64,000 nt of DNA from Mesorhizobium sp. AR07 (GTDB taxonomy: Bacteria > Pseudomonadota > Alphaproteobacteria > Rhizobiales > Rhizobiaceae), in contig NZ_CP080525.1 of the NCBI RefSeq assembly GCF_024746815.1, forward strand, positions 5,326,501-5,390,500, in the 5' to 3' direction. The notes below the pieces were generated by a model that did not search any database, was not told the DNA's origin, and was given only the letters and a program-made list of their open reading frames with translations. Position numbers and translations under genes: made by a program. Shown piece by piece: positions 8,522 to 18,600 of the stretch (its first letter is position 1; the number at the start of each line of letters is the position of its first letter).

Positions 8522-8685
8522 TCGCGCCCCCCTCTGTCCTACCGGACATCTCCCCCTCAAGGGGGGAGATTGGCAGCTTCGACCTCCCTGCCGACCTAGT
8601 GCATTTGAAAATTAGCGAAAGCAGGAGTGAAGGCCAATCTCCCCCCTTGAGGGGGAGATGTCCGGTAGGACAGAGGGGGGCGCGA
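8522..8685. repeat. Inverted-repeat element with perfect 53-bp arms (family B, copy 1)
   Basis: The arm at 8522-8574 is the exact reverse complement of 8633-8685, separated by a 58-bp spacer. The arms are rich in runs of C and G (ACATCTCCCCCTCAAGGGGG is part of the left one). The transcript could fold into a very long stem. The right arm extends into the murein transglycosylase gene and contains its start codon. A diverged relative lies at 15436-15597 with a different spacer, so the arms rather than the spacer are the conserved part. Confidence 0.85.
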
Positions 8686-9935
8686 GCGAACGCAAACCTT
8701 TCGGACTGAGCATCATTGTTTTCGTGGCAGCACTCGTCGCCCTCCTCCTCACCACCCCCGCCTCAGCCGCCAAGATCGACGATCAATTCCGCGCCTGGCT
8801 GCAGACAGATCTGTGGCCAGAGGCCCAGACAAAAGGCATTTCCAAAAAGACCTTCGATGCCGCCTTTGACGGCATCAAGCCCAATCTGAAGCTGCCCGAT
8901 CTGGTGAAGCCTGGCGAGAAGGCGACGACGCCGCAGAAGCAGCATCAGGCCGAGTTCGGCTCGCCCGGCGCCTATTTCGCCGAGAAGACCATCGGCGCCG
9001 TCACAGCGGGCGGCCGGGCGCGCGAAGCCACCAATGCCCGCACGCTGGCGGCCATCGAGAAGCGCTATGGCGTGCCGGGCGAGGTTCTGCTGGCGATCTG
9101 GGGTCGCGAGACGGGTTTTGGCGCGGCGAAAATGCCGTACGACGCCTTCGAGGTGCTGGGCACCAAGGCATTCATGTCGACCAAGAAGGATTTCTTCCGC
9201 ACCGAGCTCTTGGCGGCACTCGAGATCGTCGAACGCGGGCTGGCCCCGGTCGGCGCGATGAAATCATCCTGGGCCGGCGCGCTCGGCCAGCCGCAATTCA
9301 TGCCGACCTCGTTCCTGAAGCATGCCGTCGATTTCGACGGCGACGGCCGTGCCGACATCTGGAACTCGACGCCGGACGTGCTGGCCTCGATCGCCAACTA
9401 TCTCGTCCACTATGGCTGGGTGAGGGGGCGTGGCTGGGGGTTTGAGGTGACCGTGCCGGAGACGGTCTCCTGTTCGCTGGAAGGTCCGGACCAGGGCAAG
9501 ACAATTTCGCAATGGGCTGACATGGGCATCAAGCGTGTCGGGGGAAAAGCATTTCCGGCGAGCGAGCTGAAGGCCGAGGGCTTTCTGCTGATGCCGGCCG
9601 GGCGCAGCGGGCCTGCCTTCATCGCCACCCCCAATTTCTACGTGCTGAAGGAATACAACACCAGCGACCTCTACGCGCTGTTCATTGGCCATGGCGCTGA
9701 TCGCATCGCCCATGGCGACAGCAATTTTACGGCCAGCTGGGGTGCGGTCGGCGGGCTCTACCGGTCCGACATCGCCGCCTTGCAGCGGGCGCTGGAAGCC
9801 AAGGGCTATGATGTCGGCAGTGCCGACGGCCTGCCCGGCTTCAAGACCCGTCGCTCGATCGGCAAGTGGCAGACAAAGAATGGTCAGGCCGCCACCTGCT
9901 TTCCCGACGCCGGGCTGGTCGCTGCCCTCAAGTAG
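8658..9935 (+). CDS. Lytic murein transglycosylase (MltB-like) with peptidoglycan-binding domain
   Basis: The 425-residue exported enzyme cleaves the glycan strand of peptidoglycan to give anhydro ends. A signal peptide (hydrophobic LSIIVFVAALVALLL, cleavage after ASA near residue 37) is followed by an SLT_2 domain with the catalytic Glu in WGRETGFG and the family stretch GALGQPQFMPTSF. A PG_binding_1 domain fills the last 65 residues (LYRSDIAALQRALEAKGYD). ATG 8658 lies inside the right arm of the inverted repeat, and the arm also supplies GAGGGGGAG directly upstream, so the first nine or so residues (MSGRTEGGA) are repeat-encoded. A GTG further in would give a poorer signal peptide. Confidence 0.9.
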   Translation: MSGRTEGGASERKPFGLSIIVFVAALVALLLTTPASAAKIDDQFRAWLQTDLWPEAQTKGISKKTFDAAFDGIKPNLKLPDLVKPGEKATTPQKQHQAEFGSPGAYFAEKTIGAVTAGGRAREATNARTLAAIEKRYGVPGEVLLAIWGRETGFGAAKMPYDAFEVLGTKAFMSTKKDFFRTELLAALEIVERGLAPVGAMKSSWAGALGQPQFMPTSFLKHAVDFDGDGRADIWNSTPDVLASIANYLVHYGWVRGRGWGFEVTVPETVSCSLEGPDQGKTISQWADMGIKRVGGKAFPASELKAEGFLLMPAGRSGPAFIATPNFYVLKEYNTSDLYALFIGHGADRIAHGDSNFTASWGAVGGLYRSDIAALQRALEAKGYDVGSADGLPGFKTRRSIGKWQTKNGQAATCFPDAGLVAALK

Positions 9936-10197
9936 CTCCGAAATTAGCAGATTTTTCCCAATTGGCGGCCTCAATTGGCTGGCGGATGCATCGACTCGCC
10001 ACAGTTTATTCTGGTCCAATGTGCTGTCTTGCAAATGCTCGTTTGCCGGCTTGGAAGCCGCCGGATATGGTGTTGACCAACTGGACAAAAACCACGACGG
10101 TAAGTGGGCAGAGGGCCATTGCCGGTCCCGAAAAAGAACGCCGCAATCCTGAGCCGGGAACTCAGGTCAACAAACAACAAAACAGGGAACAATCATC

Positions 10198-11841
10198 ATG
10201 ATGATGGAAAAGTTTGCTCTACGCTCCCGCCTCCTGCTCGCGGGTGCGGCCATGTCGGCGCTGCTTCTGGCCGGCGCCCCAGCCGGCGCGGTCACGCCCG
10301 CCGACACGCTGGTCGAAGGTTTCGCGATCGACGACATCATCTCCATGGATCCGGGCGAGGCGTTCGAGCTGTCGACCGCGGAGGTTACCGGCAACACCTA
10401 CGATCTGCTTGTCCGTCTCGACCTCGGCGACACCTCCAAGGTCAAAGGCGACCTCGCCGAGAGCTGGACCGTCTCCGACGATGGCCTGACCTACACCTTC
10501 AAGCTCAAGCCCGGCCTGAAATTCGCCTCGGGCAATCCGATCACCGCGGCAGACGTCGCCTATTCCTTCGAGCGCGCCATCAAGCTGGACAAGAGCCCGG
10601 CCTTCATCATTGGCCAATTCGGCATCAGCGGCGACAATGTCACCGCCAAGGCCAAGGCCGTCGACGACACCACCTTCCAGTTCACCGTCGACAAGGCCTA
10701 CGCGCCGAGCTTCGTGCTGAACTGTCTGTCGGCAACGGTGGCCTCGGTCGTCGACGCCAAGCTGGTCAAGGAACATGTCGTTGCGGCAGCACCCACCGCT
10801 GACTACAAATGGGACAACGACTTCGGCAATGCCTGGCTGAAGACCGGCTATGCCGGCTCCGGCGTCTACAAGCTGCGCGAATGGCGCGCCAACGAGGCCG
10901 TGGTTTTGGAGCGCAACGACAATTACCATGGTGAGAAGGCCAAGCTCGCCCGCGTCATCTACCGCAACATGAAGGAAAGCTCAGGTCAGCGCCTGGCGCT
11001 CGAAGCCGGCGACATCGACGTTGCCCGCAATCTCGAGCCGAACGACCTCGACGCCATCGCCAAGAAGGCCGATCTGACCACCACCAGCGCGCCGAAGGGC
11101 ACGGTCTATTACATCAGCCTCAACCAGAAGAACCCGAACCTCGCCAAGCCCGAGGTACGCCAGGCGTTCAAATATCTGGTCGACTATGACGCATTGAGCT
11201 CGACGATCCTCAAGGGCATCGGCGAAATCCATCAGTCCTTCCTGCCCAAGGGCGACCTCGGCGCCGTGGATGACAACCCGTTCAAGCTCGACGTCGCCAA
11301 GGCCAAGGAATTGCTGGCCAAGGCCGGCCTGCCCGACGGCTTCAGCGTGACCATGGACGTACGCACGGGCCAGCCGACCACTGGCATGGCGGAATCGATC
11401 CAGCAGACGCTGGGCCAGGCCGGCATCAAGCTCGAGATCATCCCCGGCGACGGCAAGCAGACGCTGACCAAATACCGCGCCCGCAACCACGACATCTATA
11501 TCGGCCAGTGGGGCCAGGACTATTTCGATCCGAACTCCAACGCCCAGACCTTTGCCTCGAACCCGGACAATTCGGACGCGGGCAAGTCCAAGACGCTCGC
11601 CTGGCGCAACGCCTGGGACATCCCGGACCTGACAAAGCAGACGGAAGCAGCCCTGCTGGAGAAGGACGCAGGCAAACGTGCCGATATGTACAAGGACCTG
11701 CAGCAGAAGATCCTCGACACAAGCCCCTTCGTCGTTATCCACCAGCAGCTGGAAGTGGCCGGCCTGCGCAAGAACCTCAAGGGCTTCGCGCTCGGCCCGA
11801 GCTTCGACAGCAACTTCGTCGGCCCGGTCTCGAAAGAGTAA
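10198..11841 (+). CDS. Peptide-type ABC transporter, periplasmic solute-binding protein (family 5)
   Basis: The 547-residue product has a Sec signal peptide (RLLLAGAAMSALLLAGAPAGA, cleavage near residue 30) and a full SBP_bac_5 domain. Family signposts are LAESWTVSDDGLTYTFKLK, PITAADVAYSFERA and the C-terminal YKDLQQKILDTSPFVVIHQQ. This fold binds oligopeptides, dipeptides, glutathione, opines or similar ligands, and the ligand cannot be named from sequence. AGGGA lies upstream of the ATG cluster at 10198. It is the first gene of a five-gene importer operon running to 15411. The 9936-10197 gap upstream probably holds its promoter, but I see no convincing hexamers. Confidence 0.92.
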   Translation: MMMEKFALRSRLLLAGAAMSALLLAGAPAGAVTPADTLVEGFAIDDIISMDPGEAFELSTAEVTGNTYDLLVRLDLGDTSKVKGDLAESWTVSDDGLTYTFKLKPGLKFASGNPITAADVAYSFERAIKLDKSPAFIIGQFGISGDNVTAKAKAVDDTTFQFTVDKAYAPSFVLNCLSATVASVVDAKLVKEHVVAAAPTADYKWDNDFGNAWLKTGYAGSGVYKLREWRANEAVVLERNDNYHGEKAKLARVIYRNMKESSGQRLALEAGDIDVARNLEPNDLDAIAKKADLTTTSAPKGTVYYISLNQKNPNLAKPEVRQAFKYLVDYDALSSTILKGIGEIHQSFLPKGDLGAVDDNPFKLDVAKAKELLAKAGLPDGFSVTMDVRTGQPTTGMAESIQQTLGQAGIKLEIIPGDGKQTLTKYRARNHDIYIGQWGQDYFDPNSNAQTFASNPDNSDAGKSKTLAWRNAWDIPDLTKQTEAALLEKDAGKRADMYKDLQQKILDTSPFVVIHQQLEVAGLRKNLKGFALGPSFDSNFVGPVSKE

Positions 11842-11859
11842 AGCCCACGGACGCGCCGC

Positions 11860-12921
11860 ATGAGCGCTGTTGAAAACGAAAGCGGGCGCGGCAGCGCCCG
11901 CGCCGTCGCCTTTGCATCATCGCTCGGCCGGTTCCTGGTCATCGCGGTCACGACCTATCTTGGTCTGCTCGCGGTCACCTTCTTCATCGGCCGTGTCATC
12001 CCGATCGACCCGGTCCTGGCGGTGCTCGGCGACCGGGCGCCGGCCAATGTCGTCGAGCGCACGCGCCGCGAGATGGGCCTCGACCTGCCGCTGGTCGAGC
12101 AGTTCTACATCTATGTGAAAAGTGCGCTGCATGGCGATTTCGGCACCTCGGTGCTGACCACCAATCCTGTCATGACCGACATTCGCCGCGCGCTTCCCGC
12201 AACGACGGAACTGGCGACGCTGGGAACACTGATCGGTGCGCTGCTCGGCGTGCCGCTCGGCGTACTGGCGGCGGTCAGGCGCGGCAGCATCATCGATCAG
12301 ATCGTGCGTATCATTGGCCTGATCGGCTATTCCGTGCCGATCTTCTGGCTCGGACTGCTGGCCCTGGTGCTGTTCTACGCCAAGCTGCAATGGGTCGCCT
12401 TCCCGGCGCGGCTCGACGTCGTCTACGAATACACCTTCACGCCGATCACAGGTTTCTACCTTCTCGACTCCGCCATGCAGGGGCAGTGGGACGTCTTTTA
12501 CGACGCCTTCCGGCACATCATCCTGCCGGCCTCGCTGCTTGGCTATTTCTCGCTCGCCTATATCAGCCGCATGACGCGCTCGTTCATGCTCAACGAGCTG
12601 GCGCAGGAATACATCGTCGCGGCGCGCGCCAAGGGCCTGTCGGAAACCCGCATCATCTGGGGCCACGCGCTACGCAACGCGGCGGTGCCGATGGTGACGG
12701 TGATCGCGCTGTCCTATGCCGGGCTGCTCGAAGGTTCGGTGCTGACCGAGACCGTGTTCTCGTGGCCGGGCATCGGCCTCTACATCACCAACTCGCTGCA
12801 GAACGCCGACATGAACGCGGTGCTCGGCGGCACCATCGTCATCGGCTCGGTGTTCATCGCCATCAACCTTCTCTCCGACCTGCTCTACCGCGTGCTCGAT
12901 CCGAGGACAAAGACAGGATGA
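11860..12921 (+). CDS. Peptide-type ABC transporter permease 1 (DppB-like)
   Basis: A 353-residue inner-membrane permease with an N-terminal membrane segment (LVIAVTTYLGLLAVTFFIGRV), the DppB-type periplasmic loop ERTRREMGLDLPLVEQF, and five further membrane spans. The EAA loop that contacts the ATPase is visible as EYIVAARAKGLSETRIIWGH near residue 250. It follows the binding-protein gene by 18 bp and overlaps the next permease by four bases (ATGA), which indicates translational coupling. Confidence 0.93.
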   Translation: MSAVENESGRGSARAVAFASSLGRFLVIAVTTYLGLLAVTFFIGRVIPIDPVLAVLGDRAPANVVERTRREMGLDLPLVEQFYIYVKSALHGDFGTSVLTTNPVMTDIRRALPATTELATLGTLIGALLGVPLGVLAAVRRGSIIDQIVRIIGLIGYSVPIFWLGLLALVLFYAKLQWVAFPARLDVVYEYTFTPITGFYLLDSAMQGQWDVFYDAFRHIILPASLLGYFSLAYISRMTRSFMLNELAQEYIVAARAKGLSETRIIWGHALRNAAVPMVTVIALSYAGLLEGSVLTETVFSWPGIGLYITNSLQNADMNAVLGGTIVIGSVFIAINLLSDLLYRVLDPRTKTG

Positions 12922-13838
12922 GCGTCGAGACCATCCAGAGCCGTCGCGACTGGCTGCTCAGCGAGCGGCCGGCGTCGCGCATGCAGGCGAGACTCGGCCG
13001 CGCCTATGTCGCGTGGCGGCGCTTTTCCGCCAACCGGCTGGCGTTTCTCGGCCTGCTGATCATCATTGCCTTGCTGGTCATTGCCGCCCTTGCCGGCGTG
13101 TTGGCGCCCTATTCCCCGACATTCGGCGACCTCAAGGGCTCGCGCCTGCTGGCGCCGAGCGCCGAGCATTGGTTCGGCACCGACGACCTTGGCCGCGATA
13201 TCCTGTCGCGCATTCTCTACGGCTCGCGCTGGACGCTCTATGTGGTCATCCTGGTCGCCATCATCGCCGCACCGATCGGCCTTTTGGTCGGCACCGTCGC
13301 CGGCTATGCCGGCGGCTGGACAGATGCCATCCTGATGCGCATCACCGACATCTTCCTCGCTTTCCCCAAGCTGATCCTGGCGCTGGCGTTTGTCGCAGCC
13401 CTTGGCCCCGGTATCGAGAACGCGGTGCTCGCCATCGCCATCACCTCATGGCCGCCTTACGCCCGCATCGCGCGCGCTGAAACACTGACCGTGCGCAATT
13501 CCGATTATATCAAGGCGGTGCAACTGATGGGCGCCTCGCCCTTCCGCATCGTGCTGCGCCATATCATGCCGCTCTGCATCTCCTCGCTGATCGTCCGGGT
13601 GACGCTCGATATGGCAGGCATCATCCTGACCGCCGCCGGCCTCGGTTTCCTTGGCCTCGGCGCGCAGCCGCCGCTGCCGGAATGGGGCACGATGATCGCT
13701 TCCGGCCGTCGCTTCGTGCTCGATCAGTGGTGGGTGGCCGGTGCGCCCGGCTTCGCCATCCTCATCGTCAGCCTCGGCTTCAACTTGCTCGGCGACGGCC
13801 TGCGCGACGCGCTCGATCCCCGGAGTGGTGACCAATGA
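12918..13838 (+). CDS. Peptide-type ABC transporter permease 2 (DppC-like)
   Basis: A 306-residue permease of the DppC/OppC type. It has a cytoplasmic N-terminus of about 40 residues, a first membrane span (LAFLGLLIIIALLVIAALAGV), the hallmark HWFGTDDLGRDILSRILYG segment, and an EAA loop at about residues 185-215 (ARIARAETLTVRNSDYIKAV). It starts at ATG 12918, overlapping the stop of permease 1, and ends overlapping the start of the first ATPase by four bases. Confidence 0.93.
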   Translation: MSVETIQSRRDWLLSERPASRMQARLGRAYVAWRRFSANRLAFLGLLIIIALLVIAALAGVLAPYSPTFGDLKGSRLLAPSAEHWFGTDDLGRDILSRILYGSRWTLYVVILVAIIAAPIGLLVGTVAGYAGGWTDAILMRITDIFLAFPKLILALAFVAALGPGIENAVLAIAITSWPPYARIARAETLTVRNSDYIKAVQLMGASPFRIVLRHIMPLCISSLIVRVTLDMAGIILTAAGLGFLGLGAQPPLPEWGTMIASGRRFVLDQWWVAGAPGFAILIVSLGFNLLGDGLRDALDPRSGDQ

Positions 13839-14668
13839 GCACGCTTCTCGATGTCGACGATCTGCGCGTCACCTTCCCGACCCGCACCGGGCTGATCGAG
13901 GCGGTGCGGGGCGTCTCCTTTTCGCTCGGCCGCGAACGGCTCGGCATTGTCGGCGAGTCCGGCTCGGGCAAATCGCAGACCGGCCGCGCCATCATGGGCC
14001 TGACGCCGCCGCAGGCCAGGATATCGGCCAACAAGCTGACCTTCGACGGCATCGACCTGCTGTCGGTGTCGCCACGCGAACGCCGGGCGCTGCGCGGCAA
14101 ACGCATCGCCATGATCCTTCAGGATCCGAAATATTCGCTCGACCCTGTGATGAGCATCGGCCGCCAGATCGCCGAGACGCTGCGCACCCACGAAAAGGTC
14201 GGCAAGGCCGAGGCGCGCGACCGCGCGATGGCGATGCTGGAGGCGGTGCAGATCCGCGACCCGGCTCGTGTCTTCGACCTGCATCCGCATGAGGTTTCCG
14301 GCGGCATGGGCCAGCGCGCCATGATCGCCATGATGCTGATCGCCGGGCCGGAAATGATGATCGCCGACGAGCCGACCTCAGCGCTCGACGTCACCGTGCA
14401 GCTCGATGTGCTCGGTATTCTCGACCGGCTGGTCAGCGAGCGTGGCATGGGGCTGATCTTCATCTCGCACGACCTTCGCCTGGTCTCGTCCTTCTGCGAC
14501 CGCGTCATCGTCATGTATGCCGGCAAGGTGGTCGAACAGCTCAAGGCGTCCGAACTCGGCCGCGCCCAGCATCCCTATACGCGCGGCCTGCTCAATTGCA
14601 TGCCCAAGATCGGCGCCGACCGTCACCCGCTGCCGGTGCTCGACCGCAAGCCGGAGTGGGCGGCATGA
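13835..14668 (+). CDS. Peptide-type ABC transporter ATP-binding protein 1 (DppD-like)
   Basis: A 277-residue ATPase that energises the importer from the cytoplasmic face. The Walker A motif GESGSGKSQTG is near residue 40, the Q-loop is MILQDPKYSLDPVMSIG, the signature is VSGGMGQRAM (the family usually has SGGxxQR), and Walker B is MMIADEPTSALD. The C-terminal extension includes HPYTRGLLNCMPKI, the OppD/DppD oligopeptide-transporter motif. Its start overlaps the upstream permease by four bases and its end overlaps the second ATPase by four bases. Confidence 0.93.
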   Translation: MSTLLDVDDLRVTFPTRTGLIEAVRGVSFSLGRERLGIVGESGSGKSQTGRAIMGLTPPQARISANKLTFDGIDLLSVSPRERRALRGKRIAMILQDPKYSLDPVMSIGRQIAETLRTHEKVGKAEARDRAMAMLEAVQIRDPARVFDLHPHEVSGGMGQRAMIAMMLIAGPEMMIADEPTSALDVTVQLDVLGILDRLVSERGMGLIFISHDLRLVSSFCDRVIVMYAGKVVEQLKASELGRAQHPYTRGLLNCMPKIGADRHPLPVLDRKPEWAA

Positions 14669-15411
14669 CAGCAGCGATTGCCGTCGACAGGCTGGAAGTG
14701 ATCTTCGATCGCTTTCGCGCGCTGAAGGGCGTCAGTCTCGACGTGCAGCCGGGCGAATCCTTCGGATTGGTCGGCGAATCCGGCTCCGGCAAATCGACGC
14801 TGCTACGGGCCATCGCCGGTCTCGCCCCGGTCGCCTCTGGCAGCATCACCGTCAATGGCAAGAAGCTCGGCGCGCGCCGCGACAAGGCCTTTTACCGCGA
14901 AGTGCAGATGGTTTTTCAGGATCCGTACGGCTCGCTGCATCCGCGCCAGACGGTAGACCGCCTGCTGCAGGAACCGCTCGCCATCCATGGTTTTGCCGAT
15001 GGCGAAAAACGCATCCAGCGGGCGCTCGACGAGGTTGGCCTCGGCAACGGCTTTCGCTTCCGCTACTCGCATCAACTGTCGGGCGGCCAGCGCCAGCGCG
15101 TGGCAATCGCACGCGCGCTCATCCTCGAACCGTCGATCCTGCTGCTCGACGAGCCGACCTCGGCGCTCGACGCCTCGGTGCAGGCGGAAGTGCTCAACCT
15201 TCTGGAAGAGGTCCGCCGGCGCCGCAAGCTGACCTTCCTGATGGTCAGCCACGACCTCGCCATCATCACTCATATGTGCGAGCGGCTGATGGTGATGCAG
15301 AGCGGCGAGGCGGTGGAGAATCTGGCGGCAAGCGACCTTGTCGAGCGCCGCGTGACGAAGGACTATACGCGCAATCTGCTGAGAGCGAGCGACGGGTTTG
15401 TAAGGGCGTAG
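14665..15411 (+). CDS. Peptide-type ABC transporter ATP-binding protein 2 (DppF-like)
   Basis: A 248-residue ATPase, the second nucleotide-binding subunit. It carries Walker A GESGSGKSTLL, Q-loop MVFQDPYGSLHPRQ, signature LSGGQRQRVAIA and Walker B ILLLDEPTSALD followed by the H-loop SHD. The DPYGSLHPRQT stretch is typical of DppF/OppF. ATG 14665 overlaps the previous stop codon and gives a normal N-terminus; the frame is open 69 bases further upstream but overlaps the first ATPase. It is the last gene of the operon. A family-B inverted repeat follows 24 bp later and may mark the transcript end. Confidence 0.93.
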   Translation: MTAAIAVDRLEVIFDRFRALKGVSLDVQPGESFGLVGESGSGKSTLLRAIAGLAPVASGSITVNGKKLGARRDKAFYREVQMVFQDPYGSLHPRQTVDRLLQEPLAIHGFADGEKRIQRALDEVGLGNGFRFRYSHQLSGGQRQRVAIARALILEPSILLLDEPTSALDASVQAEVLNLLEEVRRRRKLTFLMVSHDLAIITHMCERLMVMQSGEAVENLAASDLVERRVTKDYTRNLLRASDGFVRA

Positions 15412-15435
15412 CTGAATTTTCTACGTCGAGTTCTG

Positions 15436-15597
15436 TCGCGCCCCCCTCTGGCCTGCCGGCCATCTCCCCCTCAAGGGGGGAGATTACTCGCGCAACCGCT
15501 TTTGCCAATTACAAACGGCGGAAGGTTGGCGAGGCAACTGAAACTGCCAATCTCCCCCCTTGAGGGGGAGATGCCCGGCAGGGCAGAGGGGGCGTGA
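15436..15597. repeat. Inverted-repeat element (family B, copy 2)
   Basis: The arms at about 15436-15485 and 15549-15597 are near-perfect reverse complements with a few changes in the outer part. The inner 25 bases, including CATCTCCCCCTCAAGGGGGG, are identical to those of copy 1 at 8522-8685. The 63-bp spacer is unrelated to the spacer of copy 1. It fills the gap between two convergent operons, the ABC importer and the RND pump, where a bidirectional terminator would be useful. Confidence 0.8.
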
Positions 15598-15625
15598 AGG
15601 AACGCAACGCTACTCGCAATTGCCC

Positions 15626-18600
15626 TCAGGCGGCCCCACCTTCCGGCACTGTTTCTCCGTGCACGCCTTCGCTTTCCTGCCCCTCCTTCGGCTCCTTGAT
15701 CCTGAACCACGCCACATAAAGCGCCGGCAGGAACAGCAGCGTGATCGCCGTGCCGGCGATGATGCCGCCCATCATGGCGTATGCCATCGGCGCCCAGAAC
15801 ACCTCGCGCGCGATCGGGATCAGCGCCAGGCTGGCGGCTGCGGCCGTCAGCGCGATCGGCCGCATGCGATGTTCTGTGGCTTCGATCACCGCCGCCCAGC
15901 GGTCCTTGCCTTCGGCGACGAGGTCCTCGATCTGCACGATCAGGATGACCGAGTTGCGGATCAGGATACCGATCAGCGCCAGCACGCCCAAAATGGCGAC
16001 GAAACCGAGCGGCGCACCGCTCGGCAGCAGTGCCGCGACCACGCCGATCAGTCCGAGTGGTGCTACGGCCACGACCAGGAACAGGCGCTGGAAGCTCTGC
16101 AGCTGGATCATCAGGATCGTCGCCATGATGAACAGCATCAGCGGCACCACGGCGGCGATCGGCCCCTGGCTGTTGGCGCTTTCCTCTACCGAGCCGGCCG
16201 TGGCGATGGCGTAGCCGACCGGCAGCTTGGCGATGAAGGCATCGACGGACGGTTTCAGCTCCTTGACCACGGTAGCGGGAAGCGCGTCGCCGACCAACCC
16301 GGCGCGCACGATGATCGTCGGCACGCGGCTGCGCCGCCAGACCGTCGGCTGCTCCAGCTCGTAGTGGAAGTTGGCGACGGCGGCGAGCGGGATGGATTCC
16401 CCGTTGCCGGTCGGCAATTGCATGTTGCGCAGCGTCTCGATCGAGCCGCGCTCAGCCTCACGCGAGCGCACCACGACATTGATGAGATAGGTGGCGTCGC
16501 GGACCTGGGTGATGGTGACGCCGCCGACCACGCTGTTGAGCGCATTGGAAATGTCAGAGGAGGTGACGCCGAGCTGGCGCGCCTTGTCCTGCAGCACGTC
16601 GACTTTCAGCACCCGCGACGGTTCGTTCCAGTCGAAGGTCGGCGCGCCGAGCTTCGGATTGGCCGAGATGACGCCGGCCAGCTGTTGCGACAGTGCGCGC
16701 ACCATCTGGGTGTCGGGGCCGCTGACGCGATACTGCACCGGCCGGCCGACGGGGGGCCCGAGCTCGAGCGTCTTGACGAAGGCATCGGTGCCGACGAAAT
16801 CCTCGCGCAGCATCTTCTCGATGGCCGTCTTGACCCTGTCGCGGGCCTCGACGTTCTTGGTGACGATGATGGTCTGGCCGAAATAGGGATTGGCCGGCTG
16901 CACGTCATAGGCCAGCACGAAGCGCACCGCGCCCTGACCGATATAGGAACTCCAGTGGTCGATATCAGGATTTCCGGCAAGGGCTGCCTTCTCGAAGCGC
17001 TCCATCTGGTCGCGCGTCTCGGCGATCGAAGAGTTCTGCGGCAGGTTCCAGTCGACGATCAGTTCCGGCCGGTCGGAGGACGGGAAGAACTGCTGCTGGA
17101 CAAAGCCCATGCCGACGATCGAGGCGGCGAACAACAGCACCGTCGCGATGATGGTCAGCCAATGGCGGCGCACCGACCCGATGAGCACGCTGCGGAACAG
17201 CGAGGTGAAGCGGCCGGGTTTGTCATGATGCTTCTGTTTCATCGTCGCCGGCAGGATGGTGATGCCGAGCAGCGGCGCAAACAGCACCGCCACGATCCAT
17301 GACACCAGCAGCGACACGGCGATGACGACGAACAGCGTGTAGGTGTATTCGCCGGCGGCGCTGTTGTTGAGGCCGATCGGAATGAAGCCGGTCACCGTCA
17401 CCAGCGTTCCGGTCAGCATCGGGAACGCGGTCGAGGTGTAGACATAGGTCGCCGCCTTGCGCAGTGTGTCGCCTGCCTCAAGTCGTGCCACCATCATCTC
17501 GACGGCGATCATGGCGTCGTCGACCAATAGGCCAAGCGCGATGATCAGCGCGCCCAGCGAAATCCGCTGCAGCGAGATGCCGAGATAGTCCATGAACAGG
17601 AAGGTGATGGCCAGCACCAGCGGGATCGACAGCGCCACCACGAAACCGGCGCGCATGCCGAGGCTGATGAAGGAGACGGCAAGCACGATGGCGACCGCCT
17701 CGAACAAGGCGCGGGTGAAGCCCGAAACCGCTTGCTCGACGATCACCGGCTGGTCGGCGACCAGATGCACGCCGACGCCGATCGGCAGGTCGGCGACGAT
17801 CTTGTCCATCTCGACCTTCAGCGCCTTGCCGAAATCGAGCAGATTGGCGTTGGGCTTCATGCCGATGGCGAGCCCGATCGCATCCTCGCCGTTGAAACGG
17901 AACAATGCCGTCGGCGGATCGACATAGCCGCGCGTGATCGTCGCCACATCGCTCAGCCGGAAGAAGCGGTCGTTGACGCGCAGATTGATGGCGCGCAGGC
18001 TTTCCTCCGAAGTGAACTGGCCCGAGACACGCACGCTGACGCGTTCGGGGCCGGTCTCGATGACGCCCGAGGGTGCAATGGCATTCTGCGCCTGCAGGCT
18101 GGCCACGATCGCTTGCTGGTTCAGGCCAAGCGCCGCGATTTGGCGGGTCGAGAATTCGAGATAGATCGCCTCGTCCTGGGCGCCGATCAGGTCGACCTTG
18201 CCGGCATTGGGCACCGCCAGGATTCTGGTGCGCGCCTCCTCGACATAATCACGCAGCTGGCGCGACGTCAGCCCGTCCGATGTGAAGGCGTAGACATTGC
18301 CATAGACGTCGCCAAAACAGTCGTTGAAGAACGGCCCTTGCACGCCAGCGGGAAACTGCGAGCGGAAGTCGTTGATCATGTTGCGGATGCGCACCCATGT
18401 CGGGGCCACGTCGCGCGCCTTGGTCGACGGCTTCAGGTTGACGAAGACGACGGTCTTGCCAGCCGTGGTGACGGATTTGCTGTAGTCGAGGCTGTCGAGC
18501 TCCTCCAGTTTCTTCTCGATGCGATCGGTCACTTGCCGGACCGTTTCATTGACCGAGGCGCCCGGCCAGTTGGCCTGGATCAGCATGGTCTTGATGGTGA

